A DNA stretch of 64,000 nt from Pandoraea cepalis (GCF_902459665.1 NZ_CABPSL010000011.1:62001-126000), one strand, 5' to 3'. Positions 46,208 through 56,807 are shown, counted from the first letter of the stretch. Notes: generated from the letters alone by a model not told the origin. Program-made: numbers and translations.

Positions 46208-46316
46208 GTTTCGAATTCCCCCGTGAAGTGCGACATGGATCACCTTTTTTCGGGGCACAGTGTAGCGCCAATCGCAATCCGCTTCGACATCCGAAGTTCG
46301 CGCGACAACCTACACC

Positions 46317-47765
46317 TCACGGCATGACCGGCGGGTGATACGTCAATGTCTGCGCGAGCAGCCACAGCATGACGATGACCACGGGGAAGTGCACCAACAA
46401 CTGCGTGAACGTGTATCCGACAATGTCGCGCGCACGCAGACCTAGCACCCCCAGCAGCGGGAGCATCCAAAACGGATTGATCAGATTCGGCAGCGCTTCG
46501 GCTGCGTTGTACACGGTCACCGCCCACCCCAGGTGCACATGCAGGTCGTTGGCTGCCTGCATCACATACGGGGCCTCGATGATCCACTTGCCGCCGCCCG
46601 ACGGCACGAAGAAGCCCAGTACCGCCGAATACACGCCCATCACCCCCGGGAAAGACGTCTGTGACGAGATCGCCACGAAGAAGCTCGACAGGTGGTGCGA
46701 AAGCGTCGCCCCATCGATGCCCGGCGCTTTGGTCAGCAGGTAGGCAATGCCGCCGTAGAGCGGGAACTGGATCAGCACGCCCGCCACGGACGGCACCGAC
46801 TTCGCGATCGCATCGAGAAACCGGCGGGGACGCCAGTTCAGCAACATGCCCAACATCAGGAACACGAAGTTGTAAGTGTTCAGATTGGAGATCGCCAGCA
46901 GCGGATCCTTTGTCGTGAACTCATGTCCGATCCAGAGCACGCCCAGCGCCACGATCAGCACCGTGACTACCGGGCTGTATTCAAGCCAATCCCCTGGGCG
47001 TTGCGCACGCACGTAAGGCTTTGCCATATCGTCGAGCGACACACCGAGGTCGGCCGCGATGGTTGCGCGGTCGTCGCGCGGTGCCGAGTAGTAAGCCAGC
47101 GCCACCGACACCACCGTCAGCACGGCGGCAATCGCCATCGATTGCGGCAGGAAGATGGTGTCGGCGAACGGAATGACGCCGGTGATCTCGACCAGCGCCT
47201 TCGGCAAGCTTGCCGGGTTGGCCTGCAACTGCGCCGCCGACGAACTCAGGCCGAGCGCCCACGTCGCCCCCATGCCCAGATACGCCGCGGCGCCCCCCGC
47301 ACGGTAGTCCATGCGAATGTCGTCGCGGCGCGCAATCGCGCGCACCAGCAGGCCGGCGAAGACCAGGCTGATGGCCCAGTTGAACAGCGAGAGCACGATA
47401 CTCACCAATGCCACATACGCCACCGCGCTACGACCGCTGCGCGGCAGCGTGGCCATCTTGCGGATGAGCAACGCCGCGGGCGGCGAGACGGCCACCACAT
47501 AGCCCGAGATCGCCACGATGGCCATCTGCATCGTGAACGGGATCAGGCTCCAGAAACCGTCGCCAAAGGCCACGCCCACTTTGACCGCCGGCACACCGAT
47601 GGCGAGCGCGCCGCCTGCGCATACGATGACGGCAAGCGCCGCGAAAAGATAGGCGTCCGGAAACCAGCGCTCGGACCAACGCGTGACCGCCGCCGCCAGA
47701 CGTTCCAGAAGTCCGCCGTCCTGCGGCGTCTCCGACATGCTCGAAAGTGAATTTCCCGGTTTCAT
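46317..47765 (-). CDS. atoE: AtoE-type short-chain fatty acid transporter
   Basis: 482 residues with about twelve membrane segments. Family marks are PFTMQMAIVAISGYVVA, INWAISLVFAG-type segment (here FNWAISLVFAGLLV), LNTYNFVFLMLGMLL and FFVPSGGGKWIIEAPYV. AtoE proteins carry short-chain fatty acids or related anions across the inner membrane. Last gene of the leftward operon led by the molybdopterin fusion; start chosen at ATG 47765, with 47780 and 47738 as alternatives. Confidence 0.85.
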   Translation of the reverse strand: MKPGNSLSSMSETPQDGGLLERLAAAVTRWSERWFPDAYLFAALAVIVCAGGALAIGVPAVKVGVAFGDGFWSLIPFTMQMAIVAISGYVVAVSPPAALLIRKMATLPRSGRSAVAYVALVSIVLSLFNWAISLVFAGLLVRAIARRDDIRMDYRAGGAAAYLGMGATWALGLSSSAAQLQANPASLPKALVEITGVIPFADTIFLPQSMAIAAVLTVVSVALAYYSAPRDDRATIAADLGVSLDDMAKPYVRAQRPGDWLEYSPVVTVLIVALGVLWIGHEFTTKDPLLAISNLNTYNFVFLMLGMLLNWRPRRFLDAIAKSVPSVAGVLIQFPLYGGIAYLLTKAPGIDGATLSHHLSSFFVAISSQTSFPGVMGVYSAVLGFFVPSGGGKWIIEAPYVMQAANDLHVHLGWAVTVYNAAEALPNLINPFWMLPLLGVLGLRARDIVGYTFTQLLVHFPVVIVMLWLLAQTLTYHPPVMP

Positions 47766-47891
47766 TGCCTGTGTTCCCATAGGTTTGTCATGATCGGCAC
47801 CGCCGCACCTCGCGATGCTCGCCCCGTGCCCTGCCCTGCGACAGCGACCTTTCATCGCCGCCGTCGTCCATTGCCCGCTGCCTGCGTCGCG

Positions 47892-48836
47892 TCAAGCGTG
47901 TTGAGTCGCCTGCCAGACGAGCGTGGCGGCCGCGAGATCTTCCAGCGCTGTCCCTACGGCCTTGAATACCGTGCGCTCACCCTCGCCGTTACGACATCCG
48001 CGTCCTGCGCGACACAGGTCGGCCAGCGTGCCGCGCACGTCCGACGCGGTGAACACGCCTCGCGACATCGGTCCGAGCAACTCCCCCGATTTGGCCAGCG
48101 CTTCGTCGGTGTCCACATATAACGAGGCGCCGGCAAAGCAGGCATCGTCGGCTTCGCGCATCTGCGGCGTAAAGCTGCCAATCAGATCCAGATGGACGCC
48201 CGGCGCCAACCAGTCGCCCTGCACGACGGGCTCGGTCGCCAGCGTTGCGCAGGTGACGATGTCCGCGCCCTCAACGGCCGACTTCGCGGTATGGCACACG
48301 ACCGCGTCGAAACCTTGCGCATGCAGGCGCTCGACCAGACGCCCGGCCGCCTGCGCATCGCGATCCCACACGCTCACACGTGTGATGGGGCGCACCGCGC
48401 GATAGGCCAGCGGCACGAGCGCCCCCACGCGGCCCGCGCCGAGCAGCGCGAGATGCGACGCATCGTCTCGCGCCAGATACGAGGCAGCCAGCGCAGAGGC
48501 CGCCGCCGTGCGTCGCGACGTGATCTCGTTGCCGTCCATCTGCGCCAGCGGCACGCCCGTCGTGGCGTCATAGAGCAGATAGGTCGAATGCAGACCCGGC
48601 ACGCCGCGCTGCGCATTGGCCGGTGCGATGTTGACGGTCTTGATGCCGAGATATCCACCGGGCTGCCACGCGGGCATGATGAGCACGGTCATCGCATCGC
48701 GCGTACCCGATTCCGGGATGACGTGCGTGTGGCGCAGCGGCACTTCGCATCCGGTGACGAACAGGCTGCGAAGCGCGTCGAGCAACGGGCCGAAAGCCAA
48801 TGCCTCGCGAGTGGCGTCGGCGTCGATGAATTTCAT
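47892..48836 (-). CDS. Ornithine cyclodeaminase / mu-crystallin family protein
   Basis: 314 residues. Rossmann domain with LALLGAGRVGALVPLAY, an N-terminal part with RHTHVIPES and MPAWQPGGYLGIKTV typical of the family, and DLIGSFTPQMREAD in the C-terminal half. Members are ornithine cyclodeaminases, alanine or lysine-derived imine reductases, so an NAD(P)-dependent amino acid or imino acid reaction is likely. GAGGAG precedes the ATG 48836. Middle gene of the operon with the molybdenum enzyme and AtoE. Confidence 0.85.
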   Translation of the reverse strand: MKFIDADATREALAFGPLLDALRSLFVTGCEVPLRHTHVIPESGTRDAMTVLIMPAWQPGGYLGIKTVNIAPANAQRGVPGLHSTYLLYDATTGVPLAQMDGNEITSRRTAAASALAASYLARDDASHLALLGAGRVGALVPLAYRAVRPITRVSVWDRDAQAAGRLVERLHAQGFDAVVCHTAKSAVEGADIVTCATLATEPVVQGDWLAPGVHLDLIGSFTPQMREADDACFAGASLYVDTDEALAKSGELLGPMSRGVFTASDVRGTLADLCRAGRGCRNGEGERTVFKAVGTALEDLAAATLVWQATQHA

Positions 48837-48870
48837 GAGTACAGCTCCTCGTCGAGGTGGAAATGAGATG

Positions 48871-51800
48871 TCAGGCGTCGAGCACGATGGCTTCGCGCGG
48901 CACGGCCTGACAGGCCAGACACATGCCGGGCTCGTCGAGCGCCACGTCGCCCAGGTGCTCGACCTCGCCGGCCAGCACGCGCACCGCACAACTCTCGCAT
49001 TGCCCGACACGGCAACCGCTTGGCAGTGCCAGCCCCAGCGACTCGGCAAACGACAACAGGCTGCCGTGCGACGGCATCCAGACAGCCTCGCGGCCCGAGC
49101 GAGCGAACGTAACGGGCCACGCGGCCCCGGCGTCCACACGCGGCGCGCTCGGCGAACGGAACGCCTCCTTGAACATGTCGAACGCGGGTACGCCACGCGC
49201 CGCCAACCCCGCCATCACGGCCGTCATCATGGGCGCCGGACCGCACACGTAGAAGCGTGCGCGTCGCTTGATCAGGTCGTCGGACACCACGGCCGCAGAC
49301 AGCCGCTCTGCCGAGGCGTAGTCGCGACCGAGAACATCCGCCTCGCGCGGCGCGTCGTAGTAGTTGAAGACGCGCACGTTGGGCAGGCGCTGCGCAAGCG
49401 CCGCCAGCCGATCCCGGAAGGCGTGCGTGGCGCCATTGCGGTTGGCGTAATGCAGCCAGACGTCGGGCAGCGGCAAGGGCGCGCGCTCGGCCTGCTCCGC
49501 CAGCGATTCCAGATAGCAGAGGAACGGCGTGATACCAATGCCGCCGGCGAAACACACCACCGGCTGGCGGCTGCGCAGCGGCATGACGAAGCGCCCGGAC
49601 GGGGCGCCCAGTTCGATCACGTCGCCCACGCGAGCGCCGGTGTTCAGCCAACTCGAGACCAGGCCGTCAAACGGTGTGCCCTCGGACGTGCGCCCCTGCT
49701 GATGACGCACGGCAATGCGATAGCCGCGACGGTCGCGCTCGCTGGAGGGCCCGGTGAGCGAGTACGCGCGTGTTACGGGCTGCCCTTGCCCGGGAATCGA
49801 TACGCGCACGGTAACGTGCTGCCCCGGCAGATAGTCGGGTAGCCCCACGTCGTCGAGCGGATCGAGCGCGATGGCGCACACCCCCTCGGCCGCGGCATCG
49901 AGCGCGGCAATGCGAAAGCGCGCCATGCCGTCCCATGGGCGGCGGGCCGGATCGCTCGCCGGATCGCGCGCAACGTCGCATCGAAACGAGCGCAACGGCG
50001 ATGCACCGCTGATCGGATCGATGTCCTGCGTCGTCACCAGTGCGTTGAAGTTGCTCGACGCATCGCCCGCCATCGCGAAACCGTCACGTCCCACGCTGTC
50101 GCAAGCCTGCCACCAGCCGTATTCGGCAAGCAGCACGTCGAGGCCCAATCCGGTATCGAACGCCGCGCGAAAGCGCGCGACCCCGGCCGGCGTCGTCACG
50201 CGCACCCAATCGCCTTCGGCGATGTGCTTGCGCGCCGCCAGCGTCGGATGCAGATGCACCACGGGATCGGGGGCGCGCATGCGCAGGCTCGCGAGTCCGC
50301 GATGCTGACTGTGGCAGTAGTAGCCGTTCTTGGTCGAACCGAGCACCAGCGGGAAGCGTTGCGCCTCGTCCTCGCGCACGGCACGGGGCACCACGTGCAC
50401 CGGTATCGGCGGATATCCGTGACGCAGCAGATGCTCGGAATACAGCTCGACACGTCGGGTTTCGGTGGCGAAGCCGCGCACATCGCCGGCCTCGGTGCGC
50501 GCGTATTTGCGCTCATATTGCGGCTGCGGACGCGAAATGCCCTCGGGATGCGCGCGCAACGTCTGCACGTCGAGCCCGAGCGGGGCGAGTTGATGATTCC
50601 AGCCGGCATCGAGACTGCCGCCGAAGAAGGCGTCGCCCATGCCCAGGCGCACTGCGAGATCGAACACGATGTCGTTGTCGCTGCGCGACTCACCGCGCGG
50701 CGACACCATGCGCTGGCGAAGTTGGATCAGTGCGTCGGCGCGATCGTCGATCTCGAAACCGGCGCGCAAGCCTTCGCGTTCCCACGGCGTGTTCACCGGC
50801 AGCACGATATCGGCGAAACGCGCCGACGGCGTTTCGAACAGATCGCAATGGACGTGAAACTCGAGCGCTTCGAGCGCCTCGCGCGCCATCGCATAATCCG
50901 CCTGCGACGCCAGCACGTTGGTACCGAAGCAGAACAGCGCGCGCACACGATAGGGCGTGCCATCGAGAATCGCGCGGTAGGTATCGCGCGCGGTCACCCA
51001 GCCGCGCGCAGGCGGTCCCAGCGGACGCGCGTCGAGGCCCAGCGCCCTGGCCTGCTGCTCGGGGCTCAAAAGATCGTGCTGACTGACGGCATTCAACGGT
51101 TGACGCGTCATCACGCGATTACCCCCGCGTCTGTCGAAGCTGCCGGTCAGTGCGTACAAGACCGCGATGGCGCGCTCGATTTGCGTCGCGTTCGCGTGCT
51201 GCGCGACACCCGACCATGCGTGATAAGCGACGCGCTGTGCCCCGGTGAAGAGGTCGGCGGCGGCGTCGAGCTGCGCAGGAGAAACGCCGCAGAGTGCGCT
51301 TACGGTCGCCGCGTCGTAAGCGGCCAGCCCCGCGCAGAGATGATCGAACACCGGCCGGCAGGCAATGCGCGATCCGTCGCCGGACATCACCGCAAACTCG
51401 CCGCGCAGGGCGGCTTGGTTCGCCGCGTCGCGGCTCAGCGCATGAGTCGTCTCGTACGGCTGCGGTGCCGCCGCCGCTTCGTTCCAGATCACGAAGGCTT
51501 CCGGCGACACGCCGACGTGCGTCGCAGCCACATCGCGTACGCGCAGGAAGTGCCCGTTGTCGTTGCGCACGAGCAGCGGCGCATTGGTCCACCGGCGCAC
51601 GAACATCTCGTCATAGCGCCCACTGTCGATCAGACGACGGGCGAGACCGAGCGCCAGCGCCGCATCGGTGCCGGGCCGCACGGGCAGCCAGGCATCGGCA
51701 TCGGCGGCAAGCGGTGTCTTGCGCGGGTCGACGACGAGCAACTTGGCGCCACGCGCTCGCCCTCGCCCGATCGCGTTCGCCTGGCTCAACCACGTACTCG

Positions 51801-52332
51801 TGGGGTTGTGGCCCCAGACCATGATGACGTCTGCCTGCGCGTAATCGGCGGTCGGCATGCCGCACCCGAACGTGAACGCGTGCGCGAAATCCTTGTGCCA
51901 GTTGCAGATTTCCGTCGCGTAGATCGTGTTCGGGCTACCGAACACCCGGATGAAGCGCTCGATCCAGTCGATGCTGTCTGATAGCGGCGTGCCGCTTGGG
52001 GTCGTCACGCCAAACGCGACGGCATGCGCACCGCTCTCGCGACGGATGTCGCCCAGGCGCGCAGCGATTTCGGTGAGCGCTTCGTCCCACGAGATGGGCG
52101 TCCAACCCGGGTCGTCCGCCCCCTTCGGCGTGGTGCGGCGCAGCGGCGTAGTCAACCGGTCGGGGTGATGCACCAGCTCCGGCGCCGCCTTGCCCTTGCG
52201 GCACATCGCGGCGCCATTCGGATGCGACGGATCGGGTTCGACCGCGATCAGCGCATCGTTTTCCACGCGAGCCAGCGTGCCGCAGCGGGAGCGGCACAAC
52301 GTGCAGAACCCGGGCTTGACCTCCTGAACCAT
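48871..52332 (-). CDS. Molybdopterin oxidoreductase fused to FAD/NAD and 2Fe-2S reductase
   Basis: 1153 residues. Residues 1-55 bind a 4Fe-4S cluster (Cys10-x2-Cys13-x3-Cys17-x26-Cys44, Lys46). About 55-600 is the DMSO-reductase-family bis-MGD domain (VWGHNPTSTW, VVDPRKT, FGTNVLASQADYA), and about 630-760 the molybdopterin C-terminal barrel (LVLGSTKNGYYCHSQHR). From about 795 an FNR-type reductase follows: FAD motif RAYSLTGPS, then CFAGGIGITPFL and YVCGPAPMM for NAD(P). The last 90 residues are a plant-type ferredoxin (Cys1107-x4-Cys1112-x2-Cys1115, then Cys1138 or Cys1141). One chain could take electrons from NAD(P)H to a Mo-bound substrate. No signal peptide, so cytoplasmic. Substrate unknown. 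Confidence 0.9.
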   Translation of the reverse strand: MVQEVKPGFCTLCRSRCGTLARVENDALIAVEPDPSHPNGAAMCRKGKAAPELVHHPDRLTTPLRRTTPKGADDPGWTPISWDEALTEIAARLGDIRRESGAHAVAFGVTTPSGTPLSDSIDWIERFIRVFGSPNTIYATEICNWHKDFAHAFTFGCGMPTADYAQADVIMVWGHNPTSTWLSQANAIGRGRARGAKLLVVDPRKTPLAADADAWLPVRPGTDAALALGLARRLIDSGRYDEMFVRRWTNAPLLVRNDNGHFLRVRDVAATHVGVSPEAFVIWNEAAAAPQPYETTHALSRDAANQAALRGEFAVMSGDGSRIACRPVFDHLCAGLAAYDAATVSALCGVSPAQLDAAADLFTGAQRVAYHAWSGVAQHANATQIERAIAVLYALTGSFDRRGGNRVMTRQPLNAVSQHDLLSPEQQARALGLDARPLGPPARGWVTARDTYRAILDGTPYRVRALFCFGTNVLASQADYAMAREALEALEFHVHCDLFETPSARFADIVLPVNTPWEREGLRAGFEIDDRADALIQLRQRMVSPRGESRSDNDIVFDLAVRLGMGDAFFGGSLDAGWNHQLAPLGLDVQTLRAHPEGISRPQPQYERKYARTEAGDVRGFATETRRVELYSEHLLRHGYPPIPVHVVPRAVREDEAQRFPLVLGSTKNGYYCHSQHRGLASLRMRAPDPVVHLHPTLAARKHIAEGDWVRVTTPAGVARFRAAFDTGLGLDVLLAEYGWWQACDSVGRDGFAMAGDASSNFNALVTTQDIDPISGASPLRSFRCDVARDPASDPARRPWDGMARFRIAALDAAAEGVCAIALDPLDDVGLPDYLPGQHVTVRVSIPGQGQPVTRAYSLTGPSSERDRRGYRIAVRHQQGRTSEGTPFDGLVSSWLNTGARVGDVIELGAPSGRFVMPLRSRQPVVCFAGGIGITPFLCYLESLAEQAERAPLPLPDVWLHYANRNGATHAFRDRLAALAQRLPNVRVFNYYDAPREADVLGRDYASAERLSAAVVSDDLIKRRARFYVCGPAPMMTAVMAGLAARGVPAFDMFKEAFRSPSAPRVDAGAAWPVTFARSGREAVWMPSHGSLLSFAESLGLALPSGCRVGQCESCAVRVLAGEVEHLGDVALDEPGMCLACQAVPREAIVLDA

Positions 52333-52430
52333 GTCTCATGCGTCTCTATAGGAATCGATGTTCCGATGCTATACAGCCGTCACTTTTATTACTAATATAA
52401 AAAATATAGTTTGCAATATTGATTTTTTAA

Positions 52431-53357
52431 ATGAAACCAACCCTGCGTCAGATCGAGTATTTCGTGGCGGTGGCCGAGACAGGACAGGTGATGCGCGCAG
52501 CCGAGCGATGCAGCGCGTCGCAGTCGTCGCTGACGATTGCCTTGCAGAATCTGGAGGTGATCGTCGGCACACCCCTTTTCATACGGCACGCGAAGGGGCT
52601 GCGGCCGACCGAGGCCGGCGAGCGATTTCTGCGTCACGCCTACCGTATCCTCAACGCCACCGACGACGCACTGCAAGAGGCCCGCACGCTTCCAGACGAT
52701 GCGGGTGGCCGTCTGCGACTGGCCGTCACCGAAACGATTTCGGCGTATCTGCTGCCTTCGGTGGCCAGCACCTTGTCCAAGCGCTTCCCGAACGTCGAAC
52801 TCACGTTGATCGAGGGCGACCGCCGCGAACTGGAAGCGGCCGTGCTGGCGGGCGAGGTCGACCTGGCGTTGCTGCTAGTGTCGAACGTCGTGGCTGACGG
52901 ACTCGTCTCGCACACGTTGCTGCGCTCGACGCGCCGGCTGTGGACCAGCCCCGGACATCCGCTGCTAGACAAACCAAGCGTCACGCTCGACGATGTGCGC
53001 GGACAGCGCTTCCTGTTGCTTGATATGGATGAACACGTGCAGACGGTCGAGCGCTACTGGCACGCCGCGCAGGTCGAACCGGTCGTGCACTTCCGGACTC
53101 GATCGATCGAGGCAATTCGTAGCCTCGTGGCGCAGGGCTATGGGGTATCGATTCTCTCGGACCTCGTCTATCGCCCCTGGTCGATCGACGGTGGGCGAAT
53201 CCTGCGACGGGATCTGAGCACGGGCGTGCCGTCGATGGATGTGGGACTCGTATGGGCGCAGCGGCGTCCGCCTGAGGGATTGACCGAGCGCATCGTCAGC
53301 GCGTTGCGCTCGCTGATCCGCGAAATCAACGATCGCGGACACATGGGGGTGGAATGA
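52431..53357 (+). CDS. LysR-family transcriptional regulator
   Basis: 308 residues. HTH at about 1-62 (LRQIEYFVAVAETG, RCSASQSSLTIALQNLE, GTPLFIRH), effector domain about 90-295. Divergent from the molybdopterin fusion gene; the 98-base gap between them is strikingly AT-rich, with CAATATTG at 52414-52421, and should hold both promoters and the LysR site. Likely activator of the leftward operon. Confidence 0.88.
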   Translation: MKPTLRQIEYFVAVAETGQVMRAAERCSASQSSLTIALQNLEVIVGTPLFIRHAKGLRPTEAGERFLRHAYRILNATDDALQEARTLPDDAGGRLRLAVTETISAYLLPSVASTLSKRFPNVELTLIEGDRRELEAAVLAGEVDLALLLVSNVVADGLVSHTLLRSTRRLWTSPGHPLLDKPSVTLDDVRGQRFLLLDMDEHVQTVERYWHAAQVEPVVHFRTRSIEAIRSLVAQGYGVSILSDLVYRPWSIDGGRILRRDLSTGVPSMDVGLVWAQRRPPEGLTERIVSALRSLIREINDRGHMGVE

Positions 53358-53398
53358 TCCACTGACGACGATGCGCGAAGCGTCGGCGTCAGCGGCAT

Positions 53399-54421
53399 TC
53401 ATGCCCGACGCGTCGCCAGTTCGGCCCCTTGGCGCAGCGCTTCGAGCAGGCTGCGCTCGTCGGCAATGCCCTTGCCTGCGATGTCGAACGCCGTGCCGTG
53501 GTCGACCGACGTGCGCACCACCTGCAAGCCGACCGTCACGTTCACGCCCGCCTCCAGGCCCAGCACCTTGACCGGGCCATGCCCCTGATCGTGGTACATG
53601 GCGACCACGAGATCGAAATCGCCGCGCCCGGCGCGGAAGAACAACGTATCGGCGGGCAACGGACCTTCGATATCCCAGCCGCGCTCACGCAAGCGTTGCA
53701 CGGCCGGCACGATCTTCTCTTCCTCTTCCCCGTAGCCGAACAAGCCGTTTTCGCCCGCGTGCGGGTTGATGCCGCACACGGCAATGCGGGGATTCGCGAT
53801 GCCCGCCTTGACCAGCGTAGCGTGACCGCGCTCGATCGTACGCTGAACCAGGCCCGGCTCGATCTTGCGAATCGCATCGATGATGCCGATGTGGGTCGTG
53901 ACGTGAATCACCCGCAGGTTCGGCGCGACAAGCATCATCGACACCTCTTCGATCCCCGTCAGGTGAGCGAGCATCTCGGTGTGTCCGGGGAACTTGTGCC
54001 CCCCCGCGTGCAGCGCTTCCTTGTTCAGCGGTGCCGTGCAGATCGCGTCGATTTCCCCGGCTTCGGCCAGCTTCGCCGCGTGCGCGATGTACCGGTACGC
54101 GGCATCGCCCGCGATCGCCGACAGTTGGCCAAACGGCAAGTCCTCGGGGATCAGGCCCAGGTCGATGCACTCGATCACGCCTGGCGTGAAGCGCGCTTGC
54201 GCGACCGTCTCGATACGACGCACGCTCAGCGGCATCTTGACGATGGCGATGGCCTGCTCGAGACGTCGCGCGTCGCCGATCACGACGGGGCGGCATTGCT
54301 GGTACACGCTGTCGTGCGCCAGGCTCTTCACGATAATTTCCGGGCCGACGCCAGCCGCGTCACCCATGGTGATGCCAATGACGGGGAGATATTGATTCAT
54401 GGCGTTTGCGTTGATATCCAT
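53399..54421 (-). CDS. pdxA2: PdxA-family 4-phosphate dehydrogenase (PdxA2, threonate type)
   Basis: 340 residues. Metal-binding histidines in GHTEMLAHLTG, GINPHAGENG and YHDQGHGPVK; the N-terminal GITMGDAAGVGPEI is standard. PdxA proper acts in vitamin B6 synthesis, but beside a four-carbon acid sugar kinase this form (PdxA2) oxidises and decarboxylates D-threonate or erythronate 4-phosphate to dihydroxyacetone phosphate. Last gene of a leftward operon with the kinase and a permease. Start uncertain between 54421 and 54400. Confidence 0.88.
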   Translation of the reverse strand: MDINANAMNQYLPVIGITMGDAAGVGPEIIVKSLAHDSVYQQCRPVVIGDARRLEQAIAIVKMPLSVRRIETVAQARFTPGVIECIDLGLIPEDLPFGQLSAIAGDAAYRYIAHAAKLAEAGEIDAICTAPLNKEALHAGGHKFPGHTEMLAHLTGIEEVSMMLVAPNLRVIHVTTHIGIIDAIRKIEPGLVQRTIERGHATLVKAGIANPRIAVCGINPHAGENGLFGYGEEEEKIVPAVQRLRERGWDIEGPLPADTLFFRAGRGDFDLVVAMYHDQGHGPVKVLGLEAGVNVTVGLQVVRTSVDHGTAFDIAGKGIADERSLLEALRQGAELATRRA

Positions 54422-54491
54422 TTCGTTGGGAGGACGTCCGGAAAGTATTCCGGGATGATGTTCTGTTGTTGCGTTACCGGCTCGCGTTGCC

Positions 54492-55766
54492 TCAATGGCG
54501 CTCGCGCAGGTCGGGCGTCGTGCGCAAATATCGGTAGGCGCTATGCAGCGCCGCTTCGCCGCCGAAAGCGCCGGCCTTCGTCACGATGCGCATCGGCGCC
54601 CCATTGGCCGGCCGCCCCACGGCGACGCCAGGCTCCACTTCAGCGAGCAGTTCGAGCGCGCCGATACCCACCGCGCTCAACATCGCGCGCGCCGTCTCGC
54701 CGCCGGTGACGACAAGGCCCGACAAGCGCGCGAAGTGCGGCGCGATCAACGCCGCCAGCGAGGCCGAAAGCTGCGCACCCTCTGCCGGATCGAAGGCATC
54801 GTCACGCCCGATTCGCACCAGCAGGTCGCTTCCCTGCCCAATGGCATCGCCAATCGCCGCACACCATCGTGCGCTGTCGGGATGCGACGCCCCGGCGCGC
54901 AGAACCGCGGGCGGCACGATCCATTCGACCACCGCGTGCTCCGCGCATAGCCGCGCGCACTGCTGTTGCGACACGGCGGACAGGCTGCCCACCAGCGTCA
55001 GCAAGGGACCGGTCGTCCCGGCGTCGCTCGTCACGCGCGCATTGTCTCGCACGTCGCCCGTGCCATCCGTTGGCTCGAACAATGCCGATTGTTCAGCCAG
55101 TGCGCGAGCGAGACCGCCCGAGCCGACCCAAAAGATGTCCGTCAGCCCGACGCTCGCGCGCGCCAGCATGACGAGATCGTCATCGGTCTGCGCATCGACG
55201 ATCAACGCCGTCACGCCGTTGGCGCGCGCCTGCGCAACGACATCGGTCAACGCTGCACGCGCCGCCACAAAATCCTTGCGCAGCAAATCCGAGGACACGA
55301 TCTGCGCCCTCACGCCCGCCGCCGCCAACATCGGCGCGAGTCGCGCCTCCTGAGCCTCATGCTCCAGTCGCCAGGTGTCGGTCTCGGCCAATGGCACACC
55401 GCGCACGAACACTTCTCCGTCTCGCACGACACGCCCCGTGGCAGGGAACGCCGGCGCCACAATGGCCAGGCCCGCGAGCGGCTGCAGCGCAGCGACTTCC
55501 GCGACCCAGTTGCCACGCAGTGTCGAGTCGATCTTCTTGTAGAGACGCCGTTCTGGCGCGGCAAGCCGCTGCCAAGCCGCGACTGCGCGTGCGGCGGCCT
55601 CGTGCGCCGACAGACGGCGCGTGTCGATGTCGATCGCCACCACTTGCGCCGTCGCATTGAAGCCTTCGATATCGAGCGACACGACGCTGCGACGACCGGC
55701 GTTGGTAAAGCCGATCGCGCAGTCGGCCGCGCCGGACAAGTCGTCGGCGACAATGAGCATGCTCAC
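54492..55766 (-). CDS. Four-carbon acid sugar kinase (DUF1537 family)
   Basis: 424 residues. N-terminal [18 protein letters not shown] and [12 protein letters not shown]-terminal [10 protein letters not shown] and GAFGGEAAL, all hallmarks of the four-carbon acid sugar kinases (DtnK, OtnK, DenK). It phosphorylates threonate or erythronate at C4 for the PdxA2-type dehydrogenase next to it. Starts at GTG 55766, whose GTGA overlaps the permease stop; an ATG two codons later (55760) is equally possible. Which stereoisomer is used cannot be read from the sequence. Confidence 0.9.
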   Translation of the reverse strand: MSMLIVADDLSGAADCAIGFTNAGRRSVVSLDIEGFNATAQVVAIDIDTRRLSAHEAAARAVAAWQRLAAPERRLYKKIDSTLRGNWVAEVAALQPLAGLAIVAPAFPATGRVVRDGEVFVRGVPLAETDTWRLEHEAQEARLAPMLAAAGVRAQIVSSDLLRKDFVAARAALTDVVAQARANGVTALIVDAQTDDDLVMLARASVGLTDIFWVGSGGLARALAEQSALFEPTDGTGDVRDNARVTSDAGTTGPLLTLVGSLSAVSQQQCARLCAEHAVVEWIVPPAVLRAGASHPDSARWCAAIGDAIGQGSDLLVRIGRDDAFDPAEGAQLSASLAALIAPHFARLSGLVVTGGETARAMLSAVGIGALELLAEVEPGVAVGRPANGAPMRIVTKAGAFGGEAALHSAYRYLRTTPDLRERH

Positions 55767-56752
55767 TGCACCGCTCCCTTGGCCGCAGCCCCCAGACCCC
55801 GGGCCGCCACACGCTTGGCAACCGCGGCCGTCAGGATCGGCGAGACGATGGCCGTCACCACCACGCAGGCGGCCACCAGCAGCGTTGCGCTCTTGGCGGC
55901 GGCCTCGTAGACCGGATTGGCGGCAGCGATCAGCGCCGGCACCGCGGCGGCATTGCCAGCCGTATTCGCGGCGGCCGTACCCGCCACGCCCGTCCCACCC
56001 GTCAGGCGGTCGACGATGTAAAGCGGAATACCGGTGACGACGACGACGGCAAAGCCGAGCAGGATGCCCAGCAGGCCCGCCTGCCAGACCTTGTGCAGAT
56101 CAAGCCCCGCGCCGAGCGCCAGCGCGAAGAACGGAATCATCACCGGCACGGCACGCCCCAGAAAATCACGCATTTCACGATCGAGATTGCCCAGCAACAT
56201 CCCTACGGCCAGCGGCAGGATGCTGCCCACCAGCGTCGGCCACGGGAACGCGGACAACCCCGCGACACCCAGCGTGACCATCGTCAGGAACGGGCCCGAT
56301 TCCAGCGACATGATCGTGTAGGCGCCCACGTCTTCCGAGCGACCGTACTGCCCCATCAGCGCCATGTACAGGCCACCATTGGTGTCGTTCATCGCCGCGA
56401 CCACGGCCAGCGTGGAAATGCCCGCGAACATGCCCGACGCGACCGGTGCCTCACCCAGGAAATGCCCCAGCACGATACCGACCACAATCGCCGCGCCGAT
56501 CTTGGCCGCGAACAACGCCCCGCCTTTCTTGATCAGGTACGGCGTTGCCTTGACATCGATGCTGGCGCCCATGCAGACATAGAACACCGCGAGGATCGGC
56601 AGCGCGCCCGTGAACAACGCGTTGGTAAACGAGCCGAAGAACGTCGGCATCCCCGGCATGAAGGTGGCAATCAACGAACCGATCAGCAAGGGAACGATCA
56701 TCATCCCCCCCGGCACGCGCTCGATGGCGCGCTTGATACGAATTTGAGCCAT
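55763..56752 (-). CDS. kdgT: KdgT-type 2-keto-3-deoxygluconate permease
   Basis: 329 residues, the usual KdgT length. About ten membrane segments; [18 protein letters not shown] at the start and [16 protein letters not shown] in the middle are family signatures. First gene of the operon, so it probably imports the four-carbon sugar acid rather than ketodeoxygluconate; that is inference from the neighbours. The ATG at 56752 has GGGAG upstream; a longer frame reaches 56893 through the operator region and is rejected. Confidence 0.88.
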   Translation of the reverse strand: MAQIRIKRAIERVPGGMMIVPLLIGSLIATFMPGMPTFFGSFTNALFTGALPILAVFYVCMGASIDVKATPYLIKKGGALFAAKIGAAIVVGIVLGHFLGEAPVASGMFAGISTLAVVAAMNDTNGGLYMALMGQYGRSEDVGAYTIMSLESGPFLTMVTLGVAGLSAFPWPTLVGSILPLAVGMLLGNLDREMRDFLGRAVPVMIPFFALALGAGLDLHKVWQAGLLGILLGFAVVVVTGIPLYIVDRLTGGTGVAGTAAANTAGNAAAVPALIAAANPVYEAAAKSATLLVAACVVVTAIVSPILTAAVAKRVAARGLGAAAKGAVQ

Positions 56753-56783
56753 GGTTGTCTCCCGACCAATGTGGATATAAACC

Positions 56784-56807
56784 AATCGATCATTATTTTG
56801 ATCGATT
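56784..56807. promoter_or_regulatory. Operator palindrome 1 in the kdgT/deoR intergenic region
   Basis: Perfect 9-base arms AATCGATCA (56784-56792) and TGATCGATT (56799-56807), spacer of six. It lies 32 bases upstream of the kdgT ATG. Shares the half-site (A)TGATCGA with palindrome 2, so the DeoR protein encoded nearby is the likely ligand. Confidence 0.6.
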
